Shown: positions 13,381 through 27,378, numbered from the stretch's first letter. The stretch is 64,000 nt of DNA from Rhexocercosporidium sp. MPI-PUGE-AT-0058 (GCA_020746875.1 JAGTJL010000009.1:1-64000); one strand, 5' to 3'. Notes: generated by a model not told the origin, from the letters alone. Numbers and translations: made by a program.

Positions 13381-14076
13381 TCAACGCATAATAGAGAATC
13401 AATGGCCTCACTGTGTTTCATGGTGGTCATTGACCGCTACCTCACAATCTTTGCAGAGTTCTCATGTCAGTCTGCCACTCCACACGCTGATTTGACGCAC
13501 GGCACGTGGATAGAACCCGGGATTTGTTCCCTGTGAGCTAAATATTGTATACTGATTCCTCAATTTCCACATTCGAGCCCTTTCTCTTCTGGATATGGCG
13601 GATAATCGTGTGGACCTCTACTCCTGGGTGCAAATGCTAACTTCCATCGTCACAGGGGTAAACACCACAACACAATCCATCTCACGACAGTTTTCTTTCA
13701 TAAGTATGCATAATAGGTGTTTTAATCAATTTAATTAAGTGTCTCTGTTCAAGGCACCGGAATGGGAACTGGGCGAACGCGTGGCAACAAGAACCAAGAA
13801 ACATGACACAGTTCTAGACTCCCTTTCATTAGTGACGAGCTCTATTCTGCCTCTCTCCCGGAGGAAGCTCCCTCTCAGGCATCTCGTTAGAGACGGACAC
13901 CACAAGCTGGTTGTTAACCTCCATACTATCCTCAGGAACCAGGAGTATGGTGTTCGACCCATCGGAGAATCCGGCATAGAACCGGCTATTCCTCGACGCA
14001 TAGCACTGCTAGGAAGATTTGTCCGGGAGGTCAAAGTGCCCAGGGGGGCAAATTTACAAGGGGGACGTTCCGGGGG
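13381..14076. other. intergenic, no gene seen
   Basis: About 700 bp of normal composition between the hydrolase stop and the Fot element. Long open frames occur on both strands near 13735-14160, but they are mirror images of each other and run into the transposon TIR. They show no recognisable domain and I do not call a gene. Confidence 0.6.
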
Positions 14077-14078
14077 TA

Positions 14079-14136
14079 AGTCCCCACCCACCCCACCATT
14101 CCGCGCACCCCCCCATTCCGCGCACCCCGCAATTTT
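14079..14136. repeat. left TIR of the Fot/pogo element
   Basis: C-rich terminal repeat containing two tandem-like copies of TTCCGCGCACCCC separated by a few bases. It matches the inverse of 28148-28204 imperfectly. Confidence 0.8.
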
Positions 14137-14159
14137 ACCACCACCTGTAAATAACACTT

Positions 14160-15081
14160 AATAACTCTATAACGCTTCAATTTCAATACAATCTTCTGTA
14201 ATATCAAAATCTCCTGCTGAATCTGAATTAATAGCAATAATTTCCTGATCTCCAGCTGCAATTTGAGCTCTTTAGATAGCCTAAATATCTACAAACTTGG
14301 AATTTGGACTAGTTTACACCTTCCGTTTTTTCCGTAGCTATAATAATCTAATTTAGCTTATAATTACTGTATTTTTATCTCCGTTTGTTTTAATGCGAAG
14401 TCCTTTTAATTAAAAGCGTTAATAACTTTATTAAAAAGTAATCGATGTGTTATGATATTATTATATGATTTTTTAGTTAAAGTATTAAGTTATAATTTGA
14501 ATTCTTTATTAGCCTTTAGCATAGACTATATAATTAATGATTCCTTTACCTCTTTAATAATCTAAAGGTTCTTTAAAGTACTAATTTCTAGCTCTTAATT
14601 ATTATTCTTTAATAGTAATCGGCTTATTAGTGGTTTTACTATACTTACTAACTAAAGACTAGTAGCTCTTTAGTTAGCTTTAATATTTATACTTATTAAG
14701 CTCTCTTGCCGTGCCTTATAATAGTATATTAAAAAGTTACGCTTACTAATTAGGGTAAAATCAGTTATTAATACTATTAAATTAAAGTGTTTTTAGTAAG
14801 ATGCCTTAAAAAGAGAAAAAATCGATAAATCTAAAGGTTATAAGACGTGTGACATATATATATAAGTAAAAATAATAGAAATATATTATATTTTAAGTAC
14901 TTTTATATAAATTCCGTAGTCTTATAACTCCCGTGGCTGTTTAAGACGAGTAATTATAGCTCTTAGTCACGCGGTTATATTTAAGGAATAAAGACCTTTT
15001 TAAGCTACTTTAATATAGTAGCGTTATTTATTTATTTATTCTTTATTATTGTAAATTATTAGTCCTTAAATAAGTTAATAT
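14160..15081 (-). pseudogene. Fot/pogo transposase, C-terminal half
   Basis: The minus strand reads as a degraded DDE-superfamily pogo/Fot transposase C-terminal region. A block corresponding to the conserved HTSH-LLQPLD region is at about 14840-14890. Further on comes a stretch matching TFTKSNIKAGFRATGLVPFDP-type sequence, here SLISINIKAN then RATSL, around 14640-14700. Stops and frame changes are frequent. The N-terminal half lies at 27379-28050, on the other side of the gypsy insertion. Confidence 0.7.
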
Positions 15082-15085
15082 TTAT

Positions 15086-15302
15086 TATAAAGTGGCGATT
15101 CTAGCCAGGAAATAATACTTAAGGCGTTATTTAAAGAACTAAGTATATAACTTTTAAAAGTTCGTATAAAAGGCCTTTCTTTTATATAAAATTAAAAGAA
15201 TTGAATACTTTTCCACTTTAAATCTTAACTCTTTAGAATTATTAAGCTCTTTGCCTGGTGTTTTACGCCGTGTTACGTTCTTTGTTTATTATAGCTTTTA
15301 TA
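15086..15302 (+). repeat. 5' LTR of gypsy-1
   Basis: 217 bp, same length as the 3' LTR at 27158-27374. The expected terminal TG/CA read TA at both ends of this copy, consistent with RIP. No clear tRNA primer-binding site can be read after the mutations. Confidence 0.8.
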
Positions 15303-15819
15303 TTAATAACTTACGTAAAAAGAAAATCGTACGGATTTGTCTTTATACGACTTACACAAAAGCATCTCGATTCGCAATTAAGATTATTTATTAAAACCAG
15401 AAATTTATAATTTTCCGCTTTTTAAATTAAATACTTCCTTTTTCCTTTAGAAAAACCCGACGATTAATAATAATATAAAAATTAAACTTAAATTAAGATA
15501 GCTTATCTCGGCAACTCGTTAATAAAACTTAAACAGTCGAACTTAATTTCTTAAAGAGACGCCGGAAATTATAAATTATAAATAAAAGAATTAAAAGAAA
15601 TATTATTAATTTTATATTTTAAATTAAAACGTTTCTTAATAGTTCGGAATACGAAAAGTAAACCTTAATTTAAATTAAAATCGTTAAGTAATCCGAACTC
15701 CTAGTTTTAAGGTTCTTATTAATATTAATTTTAATTTATAATACCTTATTAAAATAAATTAAATATACGTTAACTGAAATTAATTAAAGGATTAGTAAAT
15801 TTATTAAACCGGGATTAAT

Positions 15820-18800
15820 GAGCCCGGATTAAAAATTAATAAAAAATAAAAACTTACGAATATTGTTAATATTTAATAATAAAAATAATTAATATATATT
15901 TTTATTATTTACAGAATTTCTTAAGTTCCCGAACTCTGATTAAATTAAATTAAATATTAAAATAGAGCCGGAAATCTTTTAAACTTAATTACTCTTATCT
16001 TCTCCAGACTTATTAAATATTTTAGTTAGTAGTTCTATAGAACTTTTAAACTTGAGTCTCGAAAACTCGGAAATTATATTAAGAATTAAAAAGAACTTAC
16101 GAAATATAACTGCTAGCGATATTAATTACTTCCTTCGAGGGATTATGCCCCTTTTTAGGTCAGCAGGCATGCTTCTCTTCTCGAGAGCAAATATCTCGGA
16201 TTTTCTAAAGTAATACGTAGAGATTAATATAAATTACGGAATATTAAAAAATAATTAAGTTATTTATTTGCTTTAATATTATAATAACTTCCGACGGGAT
16301 ATTATTAAAATTCTCCCGGAATAAAAGAATAAGGAAAAATAGGAAGTATTAGTAAAAGTATTAAAGTCGGAATTTAAAGAATATAATTAATAATAAATCC
16401 GAGAGTTAATAAACTTTTTTTAAGAATTTATTATAATTTAATATATTACTGTAAATCTTAAAAGCTATTACCGACTTTATTTTCAAGTCTTAGAAGCTTT
16501 TATATACCGGAAAATCTTTAGTAAAGTTAATTAAGGCAGATTTTTTCTCTTAAGATTACCGGCTTCTTCTCGAAATAAAATTATTAAATAACTTAAGATC
16601 GATGACTTTAAACCGGAATCTTATAAAAAGAAGTATTCCGAATTCATAAAACACGTTCTTAAGACGGTCAAAAGTAAGTAAACGATAGAAGCTTTTCAGC
16701 GAGAGAAATAGTTAATAATATCGTATATAAAGGAAATTCAGAATTTAATAAAAAAATATACTTAACTTTTAATAGTCACCGAAGCAGCAAAAAAAGCACC
16801 CGTTACGCTGCTTTTCTCGGAAAAAGCTAAAGTAAATATTAATAAAATAAAAGCTTTAATTGCAAAAATAACTGATTTAAAAATAAACCTTATTTATTTT
16901 AAGTTAAACTAACTTTTAAATATAAAGCTTTACGTTCTAGAATTTAATCTTAAGAATCAAATCTTACTTTAATACACTTAATATAAATTTATTAATCCCG
17001 GGTACTCTCAGCAGGATAGTAAAAGCGGAATAATAGATTTAAGCGAAAGCGTTAATATTAATATAATAAAGTACGGGAATAGAATATATAACTTTTATAA
17101 TAACTAATTCAAAAGCCTATTATATAAGTTCAGAAATTAATATCCCTTCTTTTATCACTTTATTAATAATAACGTCTACTATATTAATAAGTATAAGAAA
17201 ATCTATATCGGACCGCACTAAGAAGATACTTAATTAGCCTAGAAAAAATCGAGATAATCCTGAGTCGCAGCGATTTAATAAAAAACTAATAATACGGAAT
17301 ATAATAAGAACTTAAAGGCACGCAAATCCAATCGCCTAGTTTATACTATTGAAAAACGACCGGAAAAAGTGGATTCGGCCTCGGAGAATCGGTTAAATAA
17401 TCTTCTTAACGTGAATATTATATAAAGAGGAAAGTAAGTTAGTCTCGAAGCCCCCTTAATATCAATTAATACGGCCGGAGCTGAAAAGAAATTAATAAAT
17501 ATAAGAAAACCACGCTTTATACTTTCGGTAAAAGGACAAAATTATAAAGTACTTTTAAATAAAGCAAATAAGAAATCAAGAAGAATTAGCAAAATTAACG
17601 AAAATAATAAAATAAAAGACGATCTTATTAGCTTTAAAATTAAAATTATAGCTAAACGCTTAATTAAAGGAAAGAAATTAGCAGGAATTCTAAAAAAAGA
17701 AAAATAAGTAAATTAATATACTTCGGTCGTAGCTTAAAAGCGAGTAGTAGAGAATATCATAAACTAAAACTTAAACCTCAAGTTAAGAAACTTATACAGA
17801 TTATAATCGCGCTAGGATCGGATAATAAACCGTTAAATCTTAATCGTTTTTACTAAAAGAAAATATAAGGTCGAGATTATATTTATAAATAGAAAAGAGA
17901 CGTCTCAATCGAACTTAGGATTAAATAAGCTTTTTATTAAAATAATTAATTTCGCGGAATTATTTAAAAAGTCCCTTAAAGAAAGAGAAGTTCTAGTTAA
18001 CGCGATTACTAAACGAATTAAAATTATTCGTAATTGCCTAGAAATAGCTATATAAATACCGAAATTATAAGTTACGGTAATAAAACGAATTAAAAGTAAA
18101 GCTATAATCGATTATAAAGCGGAAGTTAATATAATAAATCGAGTTATAATAGAAAAAGTAAGATTCCTAATCTTAAATTATAAAGCTCTGACGTTTATTA
18201 TTATTACCGGAGACAAATTCATATTCGCGAGTTATATTTAGAATATAATAATAAATATTAAAGGAATTAAAAATCATACTGATTTTATAATTATTAATAA
18301 CGTAAGCTATAATATCTTACTAAGTATGCCATTTATCTTAAAAAGTCGTATGAGTTTCGATTACCTTAAGAATAGAATTATATAAGTAACCTTTTTAAAT
18401 ATAAAGAAAACAGCAATTAAAAAAGTTATAATTATTAAGGATAAAGCGGAGTACGAAAATAAAACGGAAAACGTCTAATTAATATATATATTAAAGAAGA
18501 TATTAGTTTTTAAGAGAGCTTAAATAATTTAAATTCAAAGGATTTTACTAATAATCCGGGATTATTAATTAAAAGTAGGATTTTAAGAGATTTTATAAGC
18601 GTTTTAAATCTTCGGTTATTATTAAAAAAAGTAAAGATAGAAAAAAAAGAATATAAGATTCTTAATCCCGGATTAAGAGTTAAATATTAATTAAAACTAG
18701 AGATTTTCGTATTCCAATTAAATAAAAATAAAGAAGACTTCTTCTTTATATTCGATAATTATTTATTTAAAGCCTTATCGTTAAAATCGGTAGAGATTAA

Positions 18801-21800
18801 TATATTATATAAAAGAAAAGCCGATAAAGTAAAGCTAGTTAATTTAAGGAAAATAAATAAAAATATATTTAAAGGAATTAATAATTAGTTTAAAGAAGAC
18901 GAAAAAGCAAAGCTATCCCGCTCGGGAGGTAAATTTAATAACTTTATTATTAAAAGGTTCTCCGAGCTAATAATAAGAAATAGGTTAATAAAAGAACGGT
19001 TTAAATAATTAATTATTAAAAGATAAATCTTAGAATAAAAATAAAAACTCTTTTACGAAACGCTTTTAAATCGGGAAGCGGTATTGGCTTTCGACTGGAC
19101 TTATTTAAAAAAAATTAAAAAGGAAGTTTCATTGCTTCTGGAAATTAAAATAATATCGCATAAAACGTAATAAGAAAAATCTTTTCTTATATTAAAAGCT
19201 CTATAAGATAAGATTATCTCGATATTAAAGGAAAAGCTAAAATAAAGAATTCTAAAATAATATTATAAATTATATAAAAATAAATAGTTTCTTATAATTA
19301 AAAAAGAAAAAAGATTATATCGACTTATTACGGCCGTAATAAAAATAAATAAAGTTATAATACGAGATATAAATATTCTATTAAATATTAATTAATTCTT
19401 AACCGAATTTGCTAGATTAATTATAGCATCATTAGTAGACCTCTTCTTAGGGTATAATTAGTTCTTATTATATACTCGATTAAAGAATATAATAGCGATT
19501 TATACTTTAATTAGCTTACTCCGGATAATAAGACTTCCTTAAGGAGTAATTAACTCGATCGCTCAGTTCGTACGGGTAATTTATAAGATTCTTTTAAATT
19601 ATATTCTTTATATAACTTTATTTTATATAAATAATATAAGAGTTAAAAGTTCTACGTCGTTTTATAATAATAAAAAAGTATTATTAGAAATCCGGAGATT
19701 TATTATAAAATATATTCAAAATTTAAATAAAATATTAGTGCGCTTCAAGAAAGCAAAGGCGATTATCGGACTAAAGTCTTAATACTACTTACTTAAGTTA
19801 AAAATTATAAGATACGTTATAAATAATAAAAGATAGCACTTAAAAACATCGAAAATTTCGAAAATTTGCGAATAAAAGTAATATAAGAGCGTGACTAAAA
19901 TAAAGGCGTTTATTAAGATTATAATATATTACTGCCTTTAAATTAAAAACTTTTTTATTATTATAGCACCGATCTACGTTATAATAAAAAAAGAAATTAA
20001 GTTCGCTTAATTAAAACCCCAGAAAAAAGCTATATAACTCTTGAAAAATACGCTTCTTAGTGCACTCGCCTTAATTAAAATTAATTACAGGCCTAAAAGA
20101 AACAAAATCATCTTAATAATAAATACTAATAAGATAAGCTAAAGAATAGTCTTTTAATAGCTAAATAAAGATAAGAAAAAGCATCCTGCGCGATTCGAGA
20201 GTAAACTATAAACGAAAGCCGAGAACTAATATAATATTACAAAAAGAGAGTATTAAAAGGCTTTTAAAATAATAAAGAAAATATAAAATAAACTTTATAA
20301 AGTATATTTCATCCTTAAAACCGACGCTAAAATTCTTATAAAACAATTTAATAATACAGTAAGCGATTTACCCGAGGCGCTATTAATAAACTAAATTACT
20401 TAAATACAACTAATAAACTTTAAGATTAAATATATCCTTAAAAACAAAAACATAATAGCGGATAAATTATTTAAACGGGGAAAAGAATATCTTTTAAATA
20501 TTATAAAATAACAAGAGCAGGATATTAATAAATAAATTATAACCGAATTAAGAGTAATTACAGTATTTAAAATAATAAGAAAGCGACTGATAAGCCCGGA
20601 CTATAATTCCTAGGAGCGAATTCTTAACGACACTTATTCTAACGACTCGGAAAAGATCGCCCGCTTCTTAATAAACCTTAAACGCCCGGCTATAATCAAA
20701 CTAAATGATTTTAAACGTTTTAAGAATAAAACTTTTTAGTATCTCGTTCGTAACCGCAATTTATATAAAAAAGCTAATAATATATATTTAATAAAGCTTA
20801 TAATAAATAATAAAGCTAAGCGGTATTAAGTTATCTCTAAGTATTATAAAAAAGGCGGACATCGAAGGAGAGAAATAATATATTATCGCTTTATTAAGTG
20901 TTTTTTTTAATAAAGTTTATTTAAAGATTATAAGGCCTTTTATAAAAGCTACGTAAGCTATTAAAAACGAAAAGTAAAAAAAGAAAAGAATTTTTTATAT
21001 TTTACGTAGCTTATAGGAATATTTAAAAAAATAAGCTTAAATATTATACGAGTTCTAATTATAAATAATAAGAAGAAATACTTTATTTTTATAAAAAAGG
21101 ATTTATTAAGATAAATCGAAGGAAAAGCCTTAAGCTTAGCTACGGCAGAAGAAATAGTAAAGTTCCTTTAAAAAAACCTTATTTACTGTTATAAATTATT
21201 TAAAAGATTAATTATTAATAAAAGACCGGAAAATAAAAGAATCGCTTATGCTTTTATAACTAAGTATAATATCAAAAAGATTTAAATCTCGACGTATAAT
21301 TTTAAAAGTAATAGAATAATAAAAAAAGCTCATCGAGACATTTTAAATAACTTCTTTAAAGTAATAAGAAAAGGCTTTTATCGTTAAATACGAAAATTCT
21401 CGCATATTTTATTCGCTTCACAGACGTTTATTTACCAGCTAATAAAAATAATATTATTCTTCTTATTATATAAACGAAAGCTTATATTATTTCTTAAAAA
21501 CAGATTCCCGGTTTAGAAAATATTTAATTATAAATAAATTAAAACAAAAGAAAATCTCTTAGTAATAAAGTGCCGATAGCTGGAATTACGTAATAAGGAT
21601 ATCCAGGAAATTATCTTACGGAAGAAATAATATAAAAAAGTAGGTAAAGTACTTTAAAATAAAACGAAAAACATGAAAAACATACCGATTCGAGAGGGAG
21701 ATTTAGTTTTAACGTACGATATAAAGCGTGTAATTAATCTCTCGGCAGATAATAAGCTTAATTATCGGTAGTTAGGACTGTTCCGAGTATCGAAAGCAAA

Positions 21801-21990
21801 TAATAAAAAAAGTTATTATTCTTTTTGCGAATTCGATAAAGTTCTTTTACGAAATACTTTTCTAGTAAATCGATTAAAACGATTCTATTAACGAGATTAA
21901 ACTTTATTTCTATTAAATCTAGACTCTTAAACTAGTTCTGAAGACTCAAACGGAAAGTCAGATAGCAGCGAATTCGAAGATTCTGAAGCC
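15820..21990 (+). pseudogene. gypsy-1 gag-pol polyprotein relic
   Basis: RIP-riddled polyprotein of the Ty3/gypsy class. Order on the plus strand: gag-like region to about 17400; aspartic protease near 18101-18140, where the catalytic DSGAE reads as DYKAE; reverse transcriptase from about 19300 (FARLIIASLVDLF at 19405, LPQG-type motif near 19540). RNase H is near 20080-20480 (LKTDAK segment). The integrase zinc region and core are at about 20850-21500. A C-terminal integrase tail at 21690-21900 ends in an acidic, Ser-rich stretch. Protease and RT are in different frames. Many nonsense codons fall where Gln or Trp is expected. The linker between protease and RT carries two copies of an NPGL(R/L)(V/I) peptide (18553 and 18664). 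Confidence 0.8.
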
Positions 21991-22672
21991 GAAATTATAT
22001 TATTAGCAATTAAAGAGCGCTAAATTCTATTTCGCATTCAAATTATCCCTTTTTTATTAACGTAGGCTCAAAAAGCCGCTTATAAGATTATTTCCTTTTA
22101 ATTCTTTATATATTTTCATTTCTTCGGAAGTAAAATCACTTCTAATTATAATTAAAAATGAGTATTTTAATAATTTTTACAATTTATAATTTTATTTGCT
22201 TTTTTTATTTATTCTCTTTTAATTATATTACGCGTATTTCCAAGTATTTCAAACGCTTTATTACGTTTCGTCTTTTATTTTTATTTTTTACTTCTTAAAC
22301 GAGGTTAGAATGCCTCTTGCTTAAGATTATTTATTTGCTTTATTTAATTTAAAGTCACGTATATTTATTTAAAAAGCAAATATTATAAAAAGTATTAGTT
22401 TCTTAATTAAGAATAAGCTAGTAATTTTATTATATATCGCAAAAAGAAAAGCAGCTTTCTAAGGCGAAAGGATTAATAAGCTTATTTAAAGAGTATTTAA
22501 ATTAGCTTTTCTTATATTTTACTTTTAATCCTTTATATTAATTATATTAAATTTCAAGAATCCTCGATCTGGGCCACGTCCTTATAAAAAACTTCGAAAG
22601 CCACTTTAAGTCGGGAAATCCAGCCGAATTTGATTCGTAATCCGGGATTACGAGTCAAAATTACTTATAAAA

Positions 22673-25600
22673 ATGCCATTTAAACCAAACCGAATAAGAA
22701 GCCGGCTAAAAGTAACTTATAATCCCGGCTTACTAGTTATAAAGCGTATTATTATTAGCTTAGCGGCTATAATAAAAGATATATTAAATAACGAAATCCA
22801 AGAAGTTGCCAGATTTTCATTCAGGTTTAGTTTAATTAGAAGTTTAAGTATTAAAAGCTTTAAGAAATTAACTACGTTAATAAAATCTAAATCTAAAGCT
22901 ATTATAAAGCGAATTCGTAATCTTAAATTAGGACTCGTGCTTTCTGTTCCTTTTAAAAGAAGAACGTTAACCTCGACTGCCGAAATTAAAAAAGTCCTTA
23001 ATACTTTTAAGCCAAATAAAAAACGACTTTTAATAAGTATAAAAAATAAAAATATTAAGCAGGCCTTAAAAATAAAGGATAATAATCTCGTTAATTAGTA
23101 CGATATAATTACTAAGTACTTAGTAAAAGAGAAAGGGTTCGATAAGGAGGAATATAACCGGAGTAATAAAAACTTCTACGACCGAATCTAAAATATAATA
23201 AATAAAAAAGATAAGTAATCTAAGAGTGAAAAAAGGCTTAATCGTTTATTGATTTTTAATTAAATAAAGATATTTCGAAAATATTATATAAAAGTAATAA
23301 ATAAGAATAAAGCCCGAGGGCAGCTTATTACGTTAGCAGAGAAAGTCAAGCCGTTTTTCTTAATAATTAAAGCCTTAAACAAGTTTATCTTCGATGAAGC
23401 TTGGCTAAAGCGAATCGAAAGAAGAAGCGCGCTAAGAAGTCGGAAGAGTATTAAGCTTTCGCTTAGTATTATTAATTAATATTAAATAACGTAAAAAGAT
23501 AACGCAGACTTCTTTAAGAAAATCCAGACTCTTTTATTAAATAAAGCTCTTATTAAAATTAAATTTAAAGTTTCTTGTTATAAGCTTCTTATTTCTACGA
23601 ATAAGAATAAGACCGTGCTATTAAGAGACTTTTTAAATAAAAGCGAGACGTATATTTTCATAATTATTAAGTAAGAAATTATTCTTAAAGAAATAAAGTA
23701 ATTAATCGTAATTCCTGATCCCGGATTAAAAGTCGCCGCTTCTTAAGCAATTAGTTTAACGTCTCCGACCCCGGATCTTAAATTAAGAATTAAAACTCTT
23801 AAAGTAGTCGAATAATTAACCGCGACTCCTGATCCCGGATTAAAAATCGATAAAATTATAAACTTAGTCTTATCTTTTATAATTTCTATATTCTCTTTCT
23901 CTAAACTCTTAACTAATCTTTCCGAGCCTTATAAGCCGATCGAAGTCCTTCTTACCGATAATCCTGGCTCAGAAGTCGAAGAGCCCGTGATTCCAGATCC
24001 TTTAAAAGATCTCGTGCCAGATCTTATGCCAGAGTCTAGTCGATAAAAGAAAACTCGGATTTCCGTATTAATTAAATCTTTAAAAAAAGTTGCAAAAAAG
24101 CTAATTCCGATTCCTTTTATAGACTAACTCCCCGACCCGGCTCCGCTTAATATTATTAGTTATAATTCGCTAGTTAAACCTCCTCCGGAATAATTAAGTA
24201 ACCAGCTTATTTATACGGTTTTTAATTTTCCTAAGGAATTATAGGACTTTATTATCGAATGTATAAACGCCGAGTAAGGTCGACTTCGAAAGGATACTTT
24301 TAAGGCAGGAGTTAAGCTAATAAAAGAGGATTTACTAGCTGCGGTAATAAATCGTATTTAGCGTTATATCTTAAAACTTCGTGCGCTTCTTAAAGCCGAA
24401 TTTGACCTTATTTATATTATAAGTGTCGTAAAGCTAGTTAAAAGTATTATTAAAAGAATTTATAATCTTAAATTAAAAGTCGCCGTTAAGGTTTTTTTAA
24501 AAAAAAGATATAATATATTTAATATCGAGCTGGATATTAAAAGCTATTATTATAAAATCTTAAAACTAATTAAAGTTATCTTAGAATTCGGAGACCTGTT
24601 CGAGATGAATTTACTATTGATGATCCGCTTGCGATTCGCAAAGTATTTTATTACAGAACGAATCGACGTATAAGAAGAAGAAGAAAAAGAAATAATATAC
24701 GTGTTTTATATTCGATATTTCGTAGATTATTATAATATATTATAAAAAAAATTGAAAGTTACGGAAGTCTAAAAAAATATTTAATAATTTAGAAATTATA
24801 AAAGAGACCCGGAAACCTTTCGCTTTAATCTTAGCTTTATTAAAATATTTAAGAAGTTTAAAAACGCGGAAAATATAAAGTATAAAATATAATTAAGCTA
24901 TTCGAACTTTAAATTAACCGCAAAAGCCTTAGTATAAGCTTCGGATTTAAGATAGACTGGAGACCTTTGAGAGCGATACTTGATATTAAAAGCTCTTAAT
25001 ATACTCGAGAAGTCTAATTATTCCGTCTTAGACTTCCCGCTTAATATTAAGTATATCTTTTTTTCCGGTTTTAAAAAGGCTAAGCTTATTAGCCTTTTCA
25101 AATCGGAGTTCGAAATATATTAGTTTTATTATCGGAATACGAGTAAGATTAATCTGCTAATTACTTTTATATATAATATAATCTATAATATTTCCTAGTA
25201 ATATCTTCGCTAAGATTACGGATTATATTTTATTACTTTAGTAAGTCGAAAGGACGATAATCCTAAACTTATTATTTATTCTGAAGTTCCGATTTATCCC
25301 GGAATCGGAGCTTATAACGTAATTAATTTTATAAAAGCTGATATTAAGGACGATTAAAAAACTAAATCTACTTGTGATCCCGGATTAAGAATTACGCTAA
25401 TAGTTTTACGAATTCTTAATTATTATTTTATTCCGGTTAATTAAGCACTTATTAAATATATTTCCGGTTATTCTACTTCTTATTTATATATCGATATCGT
25501 CATTAATAAGAAGTCGAATAAGCGTTTTTATATTATTAACTCAGGAAAGAAAGGCGCGATTTCGAAATACGCTTAATATACTCAAACTAGGGATTCTTTA

Positions 25601-26900
25601 TTTAGATCGCTCGGAAACGATATACTTTTATTTTCGCTTTTAACGAGATAAAAGTTTATTTTACGCTTAGCTATTAGAACGGAATAAAAGAACGTCATAA
25701 GCTTTATTATATTCTTTAATAATTATATTATAATTGTAAACGAATATAATCTGGAGAATAAAGTCTTAATAAATAAGCTTATATTATTTATTCTTTAATT
25801 ACAGTATCCCTTAGTCCCTCGATAGAAAGTAAAATCAAAGACCTACGTACTATTCTCGGCTGCAGTTTTTATAATAAGGTTAAGCCTGTTATTTAATACC
25901 CTTATAAGACGATTACCTTAGATTAACTCTTCTATTATTAAGGAAGCTCGCCACTTCTTTAATCTTAAAGGAAAAGAATTATTTATATATCTTTAAGAAT
26001 ATAAGTCTTTTTAATATATTATTATATATAAAGTTTAAATTCAGGTTCGAGAGCGGGAAAAGCAATTATATAAAAAAAAGTCTTAAGTATTTTAAACCGA
26101 AGAGACTAAACTTATTAAAGCTAATAGTATCGTCGATTTCATAGTCTTAGAAAAGCTAAGTAAAGCAGGCTATAACGTTAAAATAAAAGAATTCTTAGGA
26201 CAGTCGAAGTCGGAAGATATTCTAAATTAAAACTCGAAAGGTGAAGTTATAACTAATTTAATTCTTAATCTTGGATTATAAGTCGCCGTAAGCGAAGGAG
26301 CATTTATATTAACGCTTAACGCAAGTCTTTAAGTAGATTTAGAGCGAACTTTTAGTTTCGTAAATAAGAATAAGTAAGAAACCGTAATTATAACTTTTAA
26401 TCTTGGCTTAAGAGTTACGGCTTTTAAGATTTAGTACGCTACTTTTAAAAAACTAATTATAACGAAGGAAGTTATAAAATCAAGTTTAAGAGTTATAAGC
26501 TTTAAGGAAATCGACTTAAGAGATAAGGCTCGAAAAAAAGCTCGAAGAGCAAAGAACGATAAGCTCATGAATCGACTAATAGTAGAGAATACTGCCGCGA
26601 CTTGTGAAGTATTAACCGGTAGACCTTCAAGCTTTTTTAATAAGCTAAAAATCAAGCTCAGTCTTAAGGTCAGTAATCCAGGACTTAAAGGATTAATAAT
26701 ACCTTCTTAGAGATTACTTATTCCTATTATTAAGCTTTAGCTACCGGAAGATATCTTTTACGGTAATAACGGCAGATTATAAAGAAGTGGATTAAAGAAG
26801 GTTAATTACGTTTTATTTACTTTAAAGGAAGACTTAGACGGAGATAAGTTCCTTATTCTTAAGGCGAAAAACAAGCGTAATACCGGAGTAACTTCAGCCC
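22673..26900 (+). pseudogene. gypsy-1 extra ORF of unknown function
   Basis: One reading frame (codons starting at 22673) can be followed for about 4.2 kb, interrupted only by point nonsense codons. Its first 141 codons are fully open (22673-23098). It lies between the integrase and the 3' LTR, where gypsy elements usually carry little or an env-like gene. I recognise no domain. It is basic and Lys/Arg-rich at the start and acidic in the middle (near 24670). It contains at least eight copies of a short (N/D)PGL(K/R)(V/I)-type peptide, including those at 22718, 23717, 23831, 25376, 26267, 26399 and 26675. No obvious membrane segment or zinc finger. Possibly an element-specific structural or host-interaction protein; function unknown. 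Confidence 0.55.
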
Positions 26901-27157
26901 GAGTTATAAAAAAGGGCAAGAAGCACCTTTAAGCCCGGATTACAAGTCGGTATATATTATTAATTAGCCAAATCTCTTTCTTTTATTTGTTTCGATATAG
27001 GCTAGAAAGGATATTAAAATAGAAAAATCTGGCGTTATCTTTTTTTTACTTTAAAAAAATATCTTTCTTTTTTTTCTTTCCTTCCTTCTTCTAATAAGTC
27101 GAGCTACAGGCAGGCGGAAGTGATTAAAGGCGATTACTTATTATAATTAAGAACGGA

Positions 27158-27374
27158 TATAAAATAGCGATTTTAGCCAGGAAATAATACTTAAGGCGTT
27201 ATTTAAAGAATTAGGCATATAACTTTTAAAAGTTCGTATAAAAAGCCTTTCCCTTATATAAAATTAAAAGAATTAAATACTTTTCCATCTTAAATCTTAA
27301 TCTCTTAAAGTTACTAAGCTCTTTGCCTAGTGCTTTGCGCCGTGTTACGTTCTTTGTTTGTTATAACCTTCACA
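27158..27374 (+). repeat. 3' LTR of gypsy-1
   Basis: 217-bp direct repeat of 15086-15302, ending in an intact CA. It differs from the 5' copy mostly by C/T and G/A changes. Confidence 0.8.
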
Positions 27375-27378
27375 TTAT

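Larger units (their letters stand above)
15086..27374 (+). mobile_element. Ty3/gypsy retrotransposon with large extra ORF (gypsy-1)
   Basis: A 12.3-kb element bounded by direct repeats of 217 bp (15086-15302 and 27158-27374). Inside are a gag/protease/RT/RNase H/integrase polyprotein relic (about 15820-21990) and a second long coding region (22673 to about 26900). A candidate 4-bp target duplication TTAT is at 15082-15085 and 27375-27378, but it is weak evidence in such AT-rich DNA. It interrupts the Fot transposase gene. Heavy RIP throughout, so inactive. Confidence 0.85.

Noticed and set aside
13735..14261. Overlapping open frames of 140, 140 and 76 codons on both strands
   Set aside because: They mirror each other, run into the C-rich transposon TIR and show no domain or codon pattern; treated as chance open frames.
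26431..26655. Minus-strand ORF of 74 codons in gypsy-1
   Set aside because: Antisense shadow of the long extra ORF frame.
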